From Terrimicrobiaceae bacterium (GTDB lineage Bacteria > Verrucomicrobiota > Verrucomicrobiia > Chthoniobacterales > Terrimicrobiaceae): 64,000 nt of DNA. Made by a program: the position numbers and the translations under genes. Below, piece by piece: positions 27,994 through 35,478 of the stretch; position 1 is the first letter of the stretch; each line of letters opens with the position of its first letter. Location: the NCBI GenBank assembly GCA_018402345.1, contig JAGYIV010000010.1, positions 124,001 to 188,000 on the forward strand, in the 5' to 3' direction. The notes beneath the pieces were generated by a model, which had not been told where the DNA came from, searched no databases, and saw only the letters and a list, made by a program, of their open reading frames with translations.

Positions 27994-28668
27994 TCAACTC
28001 CCCGCAAGCACCTCAGGTTCGGTCAGGGATTTAACCACCGTGGTCAGGTAGACCGGCTCCGGATGCTTCCCACGGTATTTCGTGATCTCACGCTTTTCCA
28101 CCACTTGAAACCCGAAGCGCTCGAACACCTTCGCCCCGCGCCGCGACTCGAAGGTGACCATCTGCCCAAAGACCGCCTTCTCCCCGTGCGCCCTCAGAAA
28201 CTCGCAATACGCCTTCAGCATCCCGTGCGAACCGGCCAATCCCTTCGCCTCGGGCAGCAGATTGATGTGAAAGTGGGCCGTGCGACGCGGCGCCGCAGGC
28301 ACTTCCCTCCAGGAATTCCGCAGGATCCAGTGAATGAAATCACGCGTTTCCCCCCGGTAGCCCCGGTAGCGCAGCATGCCCATCGCAAAGAGGCGCAGAT
28401 TTTGAAAAAACCCATACCACTGCTGCCGAAGCGGACGCCTCGATCCGAGTAGATAACCCTTCACCACGCCATCCTGCTCGAGCACGAACGATGCCTCGGG
28501 CTCCACATCCGTGTAATAGGCGGTCAGGTAATCCGCAAAAAGCTCGCGGTCCTCGAACACCGGATCGATCGGATTCCCGAGGAATCCCGTCTCACAGCAC
28601 AAATGGCGGATCGCCGCGCGATCGCGCAACTCGTAATTTCGAACCTTCAATCCAGCGGGTAATGACAC
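27994..28668 (-). CDS. GNAT-like N-acetyltransferase
   Basis: 224-aa protein with a GNAT fold outline: N-terminal VRNYELRDRAAIRHLCCETGF, a substrate strand (ASFVLEQDGVVKGYLLGSR), a long helical insert, then AHFHINLLPEAKGLAGSHGML, which occupies the acetyl-CoA pyrophosphate-loop position, and a C-terminal GAKVFERFGFQVVEKRE typical of GNAT proteins. Acceptor unknown. The canonical R/QxxGxG/A motif is only loosely kept. About 140 bases separate it from the divergent CBM9-like gene. Confidence 0.72.
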   Translation of the reverse strand: MSLPAGLKVRNYELRDRAAIRHLCCETGFLGNPIDPVFEDRELFADYLTAYYTDVEPEASFVLEQDGVVKGYLLGSRRPLRQQWYGFFQNLRLFAMGMLRYRGYRGETRDFIHWILRNSWREVPAAPRRTAHFHINLLPEAKGLAGSHGMLKAYCEFLRAHGEKAVFGQMVTFESRRGAKVFERFGFQVVEKREITKYRGKHPEPVYLTTVVKSLTEPEVLAGS

Positions 28669-28697
28669 AGCCCACAGACCCTAACCGCCCCCACTCG

Positions 28698-28757
28698 CCC
28701 CGGTAAATCCAAATCCCCCGTCGGACCGCCGACGTCCCCGTCGGCCCACGATAAGCA
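28698..28757. repeat. GCCGACGTCC-CGTCGGC intergenic repeat fragment
   Basis: A short inverted repeat (GCCGACG / CGTCGGC) in the GNAT-CBM9 intergenic gap recurs at about 30931-30950 inside the repeat-rich region, suggesting a dispersed intergenic repeat family. Confidence 0.4.
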
Positions 28758-28812
28758 GACACCCAAGAAATCCGACTTCCGTTGGACCGCCTCCCCGAGC
28801 AAGATCATTGCC

Positions 28813-29478
28813 ATGCAACCCGACTCCCACCCTCCCCACCTGCCCTGCCCGCCACTGCCCAGCGAACCCTCGGGCGACTTGCAAAATCTCGAGGCCGTTT
28901 TCGCAAGCGCCCCCACACTGGCCTTCGCCCAACACTGGGGCGCCTCGCTCGAACCATCGTTCCAACCCGGCACCATCCGCATCGGCTGGCACGGCGACAG
29001 TTTTTACTACCTCGCTGAACTGCAGGATTCGCACCCACACACTTCCGCCACCGCCCGGAACCAACACCTCTGGCTCCTCGGCGATGTCCTCGAAATCTTC
29101 GCCGGCGTCCACTGCGCCCCCTCTTACATCGAGTGCCACACCGCGCCGAATGGTGAAATCCTCCAACTCCACTGGCCCAGCCCCGAGGCCCTTGCGGAAT
29201 CAAAAAACTCGCCGGAGGGAATCGCCCCCTTCATGCGCCTCGACGACTCCGCCACGTTCGCCGCCACCACCACCCCCCACGGCTGGAATGTGCTGGGACG
29301 CATCCCGGCACCCTTTGTCTCCCCCGCTCCCCACGCCACGCTCACCGGAGCCATCTGGGACATCAACTTCGGCCGCTACGACTACACCGCCTCCACTCCC
29401 ACCCTCTCCTCGACCTCCCCGCTCACCCAACCCAACTTCCACCGCAGAACCGAATGGACCACCATCCACCTCGTTTGA
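28813..29478 (+). CDS. Carbohydrate-binding family 9-like protein
   Basis: 221-aa protein resembling the CBM9-like fold found in polysaccharide-active proteins: strand-rich, with RIGWHGDSFYYLAELQD, HLWLLGDVLEIFAGVH and a C-terminal IWDINFGRYDYT. No signal peptide is evident, so it may be cytosolic. ATG 28813 is preceded by ATTGCC. Function inferred by fold only. Confidence 0.6.
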   Translation: MQPDSHPPHLPCPPLPSEPSGDLQNLEAVFASAPTLAFAQHWGASLEPSFQPGTIRIGWHGDSFYYLAELQDSHPHTSATARNQHLWLLGDVLEIFAGVHCAPSYIECHTAPNGEILQLHWPSPEALAESKNSPEGIAPFMRLDDSATFAATTTPHGWNVLGRIPAPFVSPAPHATLTGAIWDINFGRYDYTASTPTLSSTSPLTQPNFHRRTEWTTIHLV

Positions 29479-29519
29479 TCCCGCAAACGAATTTTTAACA
29501 AATAGATAGGATTCGCGAG

Positions 29520-29557
29520 AGCGCTTTCCGAAAGCGCTGGATCGGACAAAACGATCC
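29520..29557. other. Two adjacent hairpins after the CBM9-like gene
   Basis: Hairpin 1 pairs AGCGCTTT (29520-29527) with AAAGCGCT (29531-29538). Hairpin 2 pairs GGATCG (29539-29544) with CGATCC (29552-29557). No T run follows on either strand, so ordinary intrinsic termination is unlikely; they could be a repeat unit or an RNA-stabilising element. Confidence 0.4.
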
Positions 29558-29654
29558 GATGCGATTCACTCCAAATCATTCTCCCTCTGTCTCACCAATC
29601 AACCACAATTCCAGAAAAAGCAGGAACCGGCGACTGCGGAACCGGCGACCAACA

Positions 29655-29849
29655 GGCGCTGGACTCCCCATCGGCCCTCTGAGCACGACTCGCCGTGGAG
29701 GAGGTGAACCGCGCGGGCGGCATTCGCGGCCAGCGTATCGAACTCATCGCCAGCACCCCCATCTCCACCCCTGAATCCGTTGAGCAGCGCGTTTCCGATG
29801 CGATCGCCAAGGACACAGGCATCGTCGCCTTGGTCGCACTGTCGGACAC
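29655..29849 (+). pseudogene. Fragment of a periplasmic ligand-binding protein (Peripla_BP_6 type) cut by an IS3 element
   Basis: Reading two frames in turn gives LPIGPLST, then LAVEEVNRAGGIRGQRIEL, then SVEQRVSDAIAKDTGIVALVAL. This is the N-terminal pattern of branched-chain amino-acid-type binding domains, found in transporters and fused sensors. A frameshift lies near 29690 and the frame stops at an IS end near 29850. The rest of the gene is not seen beyond the element, so this is a dead remnant. Confidence 0.65.
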
Positions 29850-29900
29850 TGAGCGGGACCCCAAAATTCGGACCAGAGGTTAAGAGATAAAAAGAGGTGA

Positions 29901-30248
29901 ATGGGTGGGGAGGAAAATCCTACAACCAAACACCATCAGGAAACAAAACGCCGACGCCACGACGAGACCTTCAAGGCACGTGTGGCCATAGAAGCCCTCA
30001 AAGGGGAAAAAACGACCCATGAGATCGCGAAAACCTACGACATCCGTCCCACACAGGTTACGAAGTGGAAAAAAACGCTCTTGGACAATGTTCCCGGAGT
30101 TTTTGAACCAGGAGGCAAGAGAGGCTGGGAGGACTTTGAAAAGGAGCGGGGTCTGTTGCAGAGCAAAATTGGAGAGCTCACGATCGCGGTGGATTTTTTG
30201 GAAAAAAATCCAAACAGCTCGGCCTGTGAACCGTGCCGAACTTGTTGA
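29901..30248 (+). pseudogene. IS3-family transposase OrfA
   Basis: 115-aa frame with the OrfA helix-turn-helix (RRHDETFKARVAIEALKGE, then IRPTQVTKWKK) and a leucine-zipper-like region (ERGLLQSKIGELTIAVDFL). ATG 29901 follows AAAAAGAGGTGA. The normal C-terminus would read EKKSKQLGL; one A missing from the A run near 30201-30207 sends the frame into an unrelated tail. It binds the IS ends in intact elements. Confidence 0.75.
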
Positions 30249-30480
30249 AAAAAACATTCCAAATTGAGCATTTGAAAACAATGCAAGCTGCTGCACATAA
30301 GCCGATCCAATCTCTATTACGCAAGAGTTCCGGAAAAGACCGAGGACCGCGCAGCCATGAAAACAATGGACAAAATCTATACCAAGGATCCGTGTTTGGG
30401 CACGCGGAAGCTTGTCACGGTTTTGGAGCGCGATCACGGACTGAAAATGAACCGCAAGCACATCCAGAGGCTGCGGCAAG
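30226..30480 (+). pseudogene. IS3-family transposase OrfB, N-terminal remnants with frameshifts
   Basis: Starting at GTG 30226 (NRAELVEKNIP), two homopolymer indels near 30262 and 30273 must be corrected to continue into a segment ending RSNLYYARVPEKTEDRAA, then MKTMDKIYTKDPCLGTRK and LERDHGLKMNRKHIQRL. That is the HTH_21/N-terminal part of OrfB. The integrase core is absent. Confidence 0.7.
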
Positions 30481-30762
30481 GGCGCTCAATGCCAAAAAGT
30501 GAAGCAGGACGCGATTCATCATGGGAAATTCTTGTTGAGGGTAAGGGACAGCATGGATGTCAAAACTACGCGATCCGGATTGTGACACGCGCTTCACGCA
30601 TGACATGCGATCAATCCGTTGATCCGCATCATTTCAGGCTCCAGCGCCACCACGCCATCATTTGCCAGAGCTTTTCGGGAGAAGATAACTTGTCTACAAC
30701 AGGGTTTCTTAGACCAGTGACAACTCGATTTTTTTGACATTCTGGAATTTATTCTTCCGCTC

Positions 30763-30912
30763 GTAGCGGAACTCGGAACGGGTTTCGATGTCACTCCGCT
30801 CCAGTATGCAACCGCCCCGCAAAAAATGTTCCATTTTCCGCTACGCGCCACTGTAGCGCCCTCTGTAAGCGACGATCCCTCACGCCCCCGACGGTCATAG
30901 ACCGCCGCTACA
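30763..30912. repeat. 150-bp intergenic repeat, copy 1
   Basis: Copy 1 starts GTAGCGGAAC and ends CCGCCGCTACA, so its two ends are roughly complementary (GTAGCGG and CCGCTAC). It shares long blocks with copy 2: CGGAACGGGTTTCGAT, AATGTTCCATTTT, TGTAGCGCCCTCTG and CCCCCGACGGTCATAGACCG. No ORF of note runs through it. Confidence 0.8.
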
Positions 30913-30967
30913 AGCCCCCCCAGCCCACGCGCGCCGACGTCCTCGTCGGCATTCGAAGCAGTCCCAC

Positions 30968-31119
30968 GTAGCGGAACCCGGAACGGGTTTCGATTGCCGC
31001 ACCGCACCACCACGCTCCCTGCCCGTCGAAAAATGTTCCATTTTACGCTACGGGCACCTGTAGCGCCCTCTGCGAGCGACGATCCTTCACGCCCCCGACG
31101 GTCATAGACCGCCGCTACA
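30968..31119. repeat. 150-bp intergenic repeat, copy 2
   Basis: Direct repeat of 30763-30912 in the same orientation, 55 bases further on. The first 30 bases and last 75 bases are nearly identical; the middle differs. The spacer contains a GCCGACG/CGTCGGC inverted repeat. Region 30500-30760, before copy 1, holds nothing recognisable. Confidence 0.8.
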
Positions 31120-31126
31120 GCATTAA

Positions 31127-31155
31127 AAAAGGCCCGCCTTGATGGCGGGCCTTTT
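31127..31155 (-). terminator. Terminator of the first flagellin gene
   Basis: A 12-bp stem (31127-31138 with 31144-31155, core GGCCCGCC) has a 5-base loop and T runs on both sides. It lies 14 bases past the flagellin stop on the minus strand. Confidence 0.9.
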
Positions 31156-31169
31156 GGTATAGTTGATTT

Positions 31170-32969
31170 CTATTGGCCTTGGAGCAAACGAAGTAGCGCT
31201 TGCTGGCTTGTGTTGGCTTGGGCAAGCATTGCCGTGCCGGCCTGCTGCAAGATTTGAAAGCGGGCTAGTTGACTGCTTTCTGCGGCGATATCAACATCCA
31301 TAATACGACTGTTTGCCGATTCAAGATTATTTGCATTCTGATCAAGGAGATCTTTTGCAAAATTAACTCTGCTCATCTCTGCACCATTTTGTGCACGCAT
31401 ATCGGCTAATTGCTGGAGTGCCAATTGAGAAATCGCTCCATAATCAGCTGAGTTATCATAAATCAAATTTGTGTTGTGCGTCGAATTATTATTTAGATTA
31501 GTAGCATTTGAAACACCATTTATTCTTGCATTCAGAAGTTTGCTGACCAATGCATTGCCTTGATCTAAAGCTTGGTTTGCATTTAGAGGATCAATTTGAG
31601 GTGGCGTAATGGATTCACCATAACCAAATCCAATAAGGGACGAAGAATCATTGGGCGATGTTCCCCCAGGAGGCAGACTGTATGTGTAATCTCCGGTGCT
31701 GGTGTTGAACCACCGCATGCCGCTGTTTAAACTTCCATTATTTTCCGCGATATCGTTTCCGTTATCGTCCTTAACCTGTCGCCAGATGAAGGGAGGAAGA
31801 CCTTTCTGAGGTTCGAACTCTTGTTGAGTTACTGGTCCATTTGCAGATATGAAAGTTTTTGTGGCTGCATCAAACCACTGGACGACACCATTTGGATCTG
31901 TGAATCCCATAATATCATTATTTCCAGTGTATTGATTTGGTGTTAAATAATTTATATCTCCATTTGCATCAATGGTGCCGATAATATTATTTGGAGAACC
32001 AGGCCCTGGAACTGGATTTCCTGGAACAGGTTTGGATGTATCATCCAAAGATTCATATTTAGGATATCCATGTAGATCCAAAACTTCGACAAAGGTTCCA
32101 CTGTTTGCAGGACTTTCGACAAATAATGGCTTTGAGAGATCATCCACATTGCCTGGAGCGGCAGGATAGACTAATTTCAGGGTTTCCGTTTTTGTAACTC
32201 CATCAAGGTCATAATTTAAACCAAACGCGTAGGTGAATGCGCTTGCCCCAGCGGTTGTTGGTGAAATTGGTTCGGTAACCGGATCCGCACTGATAGTGAG
32301 GGTGTGAGCCTCACCACTCGGCAATGTATAAATGTTTTTAATCGTTGACTGGGAGGTTGGGCCATCCGGATATATTTCAGCCTTATCATTTATTCTTTCT
32401 GCGATGAACGTCTTCCCTTGAATCCCAAATTTTTTAAACCCGTTTGCCATCTTGTTTAATGCCGGATCTGAATTGAGTGCAGCTTGAGTTACGGAAGTTT
32501 CTTGAGATCCATCCTCCGACGTAGGAACGGCAATCGTTTTTCCATTTACAGTTTTATTTTCAAACAACCCAACACCATTAAACTTTTCGGTGGCCAAGCT
32601 CAGTATTTGAGCCTTCAAGTTGCCAAACTCTTTATCGTAATTCTCAACATCCCCCGAGTTCTTAGTAACATCCCGAGCCAATGTAGTGAGTTCAGACATG
32701 CGGCTTAACACGCCATCAGCGACCTTAAAGGCACCGTCTTGCGTGTCGAGGTAGGACTGGATGTTTCTAAGGTTGATCGCGGTCGCTTCCGTGCGCTTGA
32801 GCGCCGCTGACATTTTCATCGAAACAGCGAGGCCACCGGCGTCGTCGCTCGAGTTTACTATGCGTTGACCGCTGGAAAGTCTCGCCAAGCTTTTTTGAAG
32901 TGCATTGTTCGCATTGCCGAGATTGAGCGAAGCGCCGCTTGCTGCAGGATTTATATTTACAGATATCAT
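31170..32969 (-). CDS. fliC: Flagellin with expanded, AT-rich central domain
   Basis: 599-aa flagellin. The N-terminal D0/D1 region (MISVNINPAASG, then KSLARLSSGQRIVNSSDDAGG) and the C-terminal D1/D0 region (ESANSRIMDVDIAAESSQLA to LLRLLQGQ) are almost identical to the second flagellin. The middle, about residues 150-510, is unrelated to it, contains Pro/Gly/Asn-rich segments (PVPGNPVPGPGSPNN), and is visibly AT-richer than the rest of the window. ATG 32969 starts the conserved block. A sigma-54-like promoter lies 54 bases upstream and a terminator follows, so it is a single-gene unit. Confidence 0.96.
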   Translation of the reverse strand: MISVNINPAASGASLNLGNANNALQKSLARLSSGQRIVNSSDDAGGLAVSMKMSAALKRTEATAINLRNIQSYLDTQDGAFKVADGVLSRMSELTTLARDVTKNSGDVENYDKEFGNLKAQILSLATEKFNGVGLFENKTVNGKTIAVPTSEDGSQETSVTQAALNSDPALNKMANGFKKFGIQGKTFIAERINDKAEIYPDGPTSQSTIKNIYTLPSGEAHTLTISADPVTEPISPTTAGASAFTYAFGLNYDLDGVTKTETLKLVYPAAPGNVDDLSKPLFVESPANSGTFVEVLDLHGYPKYESLDDTSKPVPGNPVPGPGSPNNIIGTIDANGDINYLTPNQYTGNNDIMGFTDPNGVVQWFDAATKTFISANGPVTQQEFEPQKGLPPFIWRQVKDDNGNDIAENNGSLNSGMRWFNTSTGDYTYSLPPGGTSPNDSSSLIGFGYGESITPPQIDPLNANQALDQGNALVSKLLNARINGVSNATNLNNNSTHNTNLIYDNSADYGAISQLALQQLADMRAQNGAEMSRVNFAKDLLDQNANNLESANSRIMDVDIAAESSQLARFQILQQAGTAMLAQANTSQQALLRLLQGQ

Positions 32970-33022
32970 AATGATTTTAGATTTAAAACTAGCCCTCCCA
33001 TGGGAGAACAAGGACCTTGCTC

Positions 33023-33038
33023 AGCAATAACTATGCCA
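33023..33038 (-). promoter_or_regulatory. Sigma-54 type promoter of the first flagellin gene
   Basis: On the minus strand TGGCATA, four bases, TTGCT: a close match to the -24/-12 consensus TGGCACG-N4-TTGCW. It sits about 54 bases before ATG 32969 and downstream of the other flagellin's terminator, as expected for an independent promoter. Confidence 0.75.
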
Positions 33039-33083
33039 ATTACTTCAGAAATCAGCAGTGGATGCAGTGTAAAATTATTCAAC

Positions 33084-33116
33084 AAAAAAAAAGAAGCCCG
33101 CCATGTGGCGGGCTTC
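33084..33116 (-). terminator. Terminator of the second flagellin gene
   Basis: A 10-bp stem GAAGCCCGCC (33093-33102) pairs with 33107-33116 across a 4-base loop, followed on the minus strand by a run of nine T (complement of 33084-33092). Confidence 0.9.
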
Positions 33117-33142
33117 GATTTTTCGAGTTAATACTTAGATAT

Positions 33143-34201
33143 TTAGCCTTGGAGCAGACGCACCAGGGACTGCTGGCTGGTGTTCGCTTGGGCGAGCATC
33201 GCCGTGCCGGCCTGCTGCAGGATTTGGAAGCGGGCGAGTTGGCTGCTCTCGGCGGCCACGTCCACGTCCATGATCCGGCTGTTGGCGGCTTCGAGGTTGT
33301 TGGCGTTGATGTTCAACAAGTCCAATGCAAAATTCACCCGGCTCATCTCGGCACCATTTTGGGCGCGCATGTCGGCAACTTGCTGGAGTGCCTCTTGAGA
33401 GAGAAACGCATATTCGTCGGAATTTTTGAGATTCAATGAGGTTTGAACACCATTGTTAGTAACAGCAACTCCGGGATCACCAGCGTCAGCTTCTGAATCA
33501 GGAAGCGCAACCACCTCTCCAGTTCCAGTATCCAATACAACCCCGGATAAGACTCCACCCGGAACTTCAAATGCATTTACAGGGTTTACATCACCCCCAA
33601 AGCTTGTGCCATTGAAATTAACAGGCTCAATCGGCGCTATAAATTTTCTTCCATCAACTTCCCACGATCTAAAACCATTAATCATCATATTCATCATGGG
33701 ATCCGAAGCCACAGCGGCTTGTGTTACACTTGTTTGCTGGGAACCATCTTCCGAGGTCGGGACAGCGAAGACGGCGCCAGTGCTGTTCGAATCGAACAAA
33801 GGAACTCCGTTGAATTTCTCTGTTGAGAGAGACTGCAACTGAAGTTTGAGATTACCAAACTCCTTATCGTAGTTTTCGATGTCTCCCGCATTCTTAGTCA
33901 CGTCGCGGGCGAGCGTCGAAAGTTCCGACATGCGGCTCAGGACTTTGTCGGCGACCTTGAAGGCTCCGTCTTGGGTGTCGAGGTAGGACTGGATGTTTCG
34001 GAGGTTGATCGCAGTAGCTTCCGTGCGCTTGAGAGCTGCTGACATTTTCATCGAAACGGCGAGACCGCCGGCGTCGTCGCTGGAGTTTACGATGCGTTGC
34101 CCGCTGGAAAGCCGAGAAAGGCTTTTTTGGAGGGCGTCGTTGGCTTTTCCGAGGTTGAGACCCGCACCGCTGGCGGCGGGGTTGATGTTGATGGATATCA
34201 T
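33143..34201 (-). CDS. fliC: Flagellin
   Basis: 352-aa flagellin forming the extracellular filament. It has conserved N-terminal (MISININPAASGAGLNLG, LSRLSSGQRIVNSSDDAGG) and C-terminal domains (MRAQNGAEMSRVNFALDLLN, SRIMDVDVAAESSQLARF, ending VRLLQG) and a modest variable centre. It is the shorter paralogue of the adjacent 599-aa gene and may be the main filament subunit. ATG 34201 lacks a Shine-Dalgarno site; the leader shares TCATTATGATATC with the other flagellin. No other flagellar gene is in the window. Confidence 0.97.
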   Translation of the reverse strand: MISININPAASGAGLNLGKANDALQKSLSRLSSGQRIVNSSDDAGGLAVSMKMSAALKRTEATAINLRNIQSYLDTQDGAFKVADKVLSRMSELSTLARDVTKNAGDIENYDKEFGNLKLQLQSLSTEKFNGVPLFDSNSTGAVFAVPTSEDGSQQTSVTQAAVASDPMMNMMINGFRSWEVDGRKFIAPIEPVNFNGTSFGGDVNPVNAFEVPGGVLSGVVLDTGTGEVVALPDSEADAGDPGVAVTNNGVQTSLNLKNSDEYAFLSQEALQQVADMRAQNGAEMSRVNFALDLLNINANNLEAANSRIMDVDVAAESSQLARFQILQQAGTAMLAQANTSQQSLVRLLQG

Positions 34202-34257
34202 AATGATTATTTGGTTGTGACCCGTTCCATGGGTCGTTTCACTGCGATTGACAGATA

Positions 34258-34273
34258 AGCAACACCCGTGCCA
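34258..34273 (-). promoter_or_regulatory. Sigma-54 type promoter of the second flagellin gene
   Basis: On the minus strand TGGCACG, GGTG, TTGCT: an exact match to the sigma-54 consensus, ending 57 bases before ATG 34201. The position relative to the start mirrors the other flagellin gene. Confidence 0.85.
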
Positions 34274-34406
34274 AGTGGATTTCTGCTGGTTTCACCCCTC
34301 GATTGGGCAGAAATTTCCCCATTCAGGGCGTTGGTGCGAGGAAGATTTTTCCAATTTTTTCCTAAAGAACCTCCGGCATCGGCCGAAGAGTGCCTGTCCA
34401 CAACAC

Positions 34407-35462
34407 TCACAAAATTACCACATCACGATCGCCGCGAGTGATTTCTCCGATTTTTATGCCTTTTGTCAGCGTGAGTGCCTTGTCGACGGCACGGGCGGGA
34501 ACGATCAAGACCATGCCGATGCCCATGTTGAACACCTGATCCATCTCCTCTACAGGCACCTTGCCGAGGTCTTGGATGAGTTGGAAAATCCGCGGCACTT
34601 TCCATGCATCTCGGCGGATGCTGGCGCGGCAGCCTTCTGGGAGAACGCGCGGAAGGTTGTCGAGGAGGCCACCGCCGGTGATGTGGGCCGCTCCGTGGAG
34701 CATGCCGTCGGGGAGCGAGGCCATGAGCGGTTGGTAATTCGGGTGGACGCGGAGGAGTTCCTTGCCGAGCTGGAGCGCCATGCCGGGGGCGGGCTTGTCG
34801 AGAGGGAGCTTGGCTTTCTCGAGAAGCACTTTTCTGGCGAGCGAATAGCCGTTCGTGTGAAGGCCGTTTCCTTTGAGTCCGATCAATACATCCCCCACCT
34901 TGACCTTGGAGCCGTCGAGCATCTTCGGGCTGTCGACCACACCGACGATCGTGCCGGCGACATCGTATTCGCCTTTCTGATACATGCCGGGCATCTGGGC
35001 TGTCTCGCCGCCGATGAGGGCGCAGCCCCCCTCTTTGCATGCCTTGGCGAAGCCTTTGAGAATTTGTCGAAACACCACGGGGTCGAGCGATTCGCCGCCG
35101 ATGTAGTCGAGGAAAAACAGCGGGCGCGCACCGATCACGGCAATGTCATTGATGCAATGGTTCACCAAATCCTGCCCGATCGTGTCGTGCCGGTTGGTGG
35201 CGAAGGCGATCTTGAGCTTCGTGCCGACACCATCGACGCTGGAGACAAGCACGGGATCCTTCATGCCCTTGAAATTTGGCCGGAACAACCCGCCGAAGCC
35301 TCCGATTTTTCCGAGCACCTCGGGTCCATGGGTGGCGCTGACGAGAGCGTGGATACCTTTCTTCACGGCATTGCCGAGATCCACGTCCACCCCGGCGGCG
35401 GCGTAGGCTTTTTTCTTGGGTGGCTTGGCGGACTTGGCGCTGCGGGCGCGAGTGGTGGTCAT
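34407..35462 (-). CDS. purM: Phosphoribosylformylglycinamidine cyclo-ligase
   Basis: 351-aa AIR synthetase of purine synthesis: FGAM plus ATP gives AIR. Motifs include YAAAGVDVDLGN, SSVDGVGTKLKIA, HCINDIAVIGARPLFFLDYI, IGGETAQMPGMY and AHITGGGLLDNLPRVLP. ATG 35462 follows TTTATTCC; the extra N-terminal basic stretch (RARSAKSAKPPKKK) is unusual but short. It lies 16 bases downstream of purF on the same strand, consistent with a purF-purM operon. Confidence 0.96.
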   Translation of the reverse strand: MTTTRARSAKSAKPPKKKAYAAAGVDVDLGNAVKKGIHALVSATHGPEVLGKIGGFGGLFRPNFKGMKDPVLVSSVDGVGTKLKIAFATNRHDTIGQDLVNHCINDIAVIGARPLFFLDYIGGESLDPVVFRQILKGFAKACKEGGCALIGGETAQMPGMYQKGEYDVAGTIVGVVDSPKMLDGSKVKVGDVLIGLKGNGLHTNGYSLARKVLLEKAKLPLDKPAPGMALQLGKELLRVHPNYQPLMASLPDGMLHGAAHITGGGLLDNLPRVLPEGCRASIRRDAWKVPRIFQLIQDLGKVPVEEMDQVFNMGIGMVLIVPARAVDKALTLTKGIKIGEITRGDRDVVIL

Positions 35463-35478
35463 GGAATAAAATGGAAAA

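Larger units (their letters stand above)
29850..30500 (+). mobile_element. Decayed, 3'-truncated IS3-family element
   Basis: The left end near 29850 begins TGAGCGGGACCCC followed by AAAATTCGGACC, typical of an IS3-family terminal inverted repeat. It is followed by orfA and broken orfB pieces. orfB similarity stops near 30480 (MNRKHIQRL), well before the DDE catalytic core, and no matching right inverted repeat was seen, so the element cannot move on its own. Confidence 0.8.

Noticed and set aside
30415-30522. Lipoprotein-like ORF on the minus strand (MMNRVLLHFLALSALAAASGC)
   Set aside because: The lipobox pattern is attractive, but the frame is short and its 3' half is antisense to the IS3 orfB remnant.
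30763-31119. CRISPR array
   Set aside because: Only two 150-bp copies with one spacer; unit size and number do not fit CRISPR and no cas gene is near.
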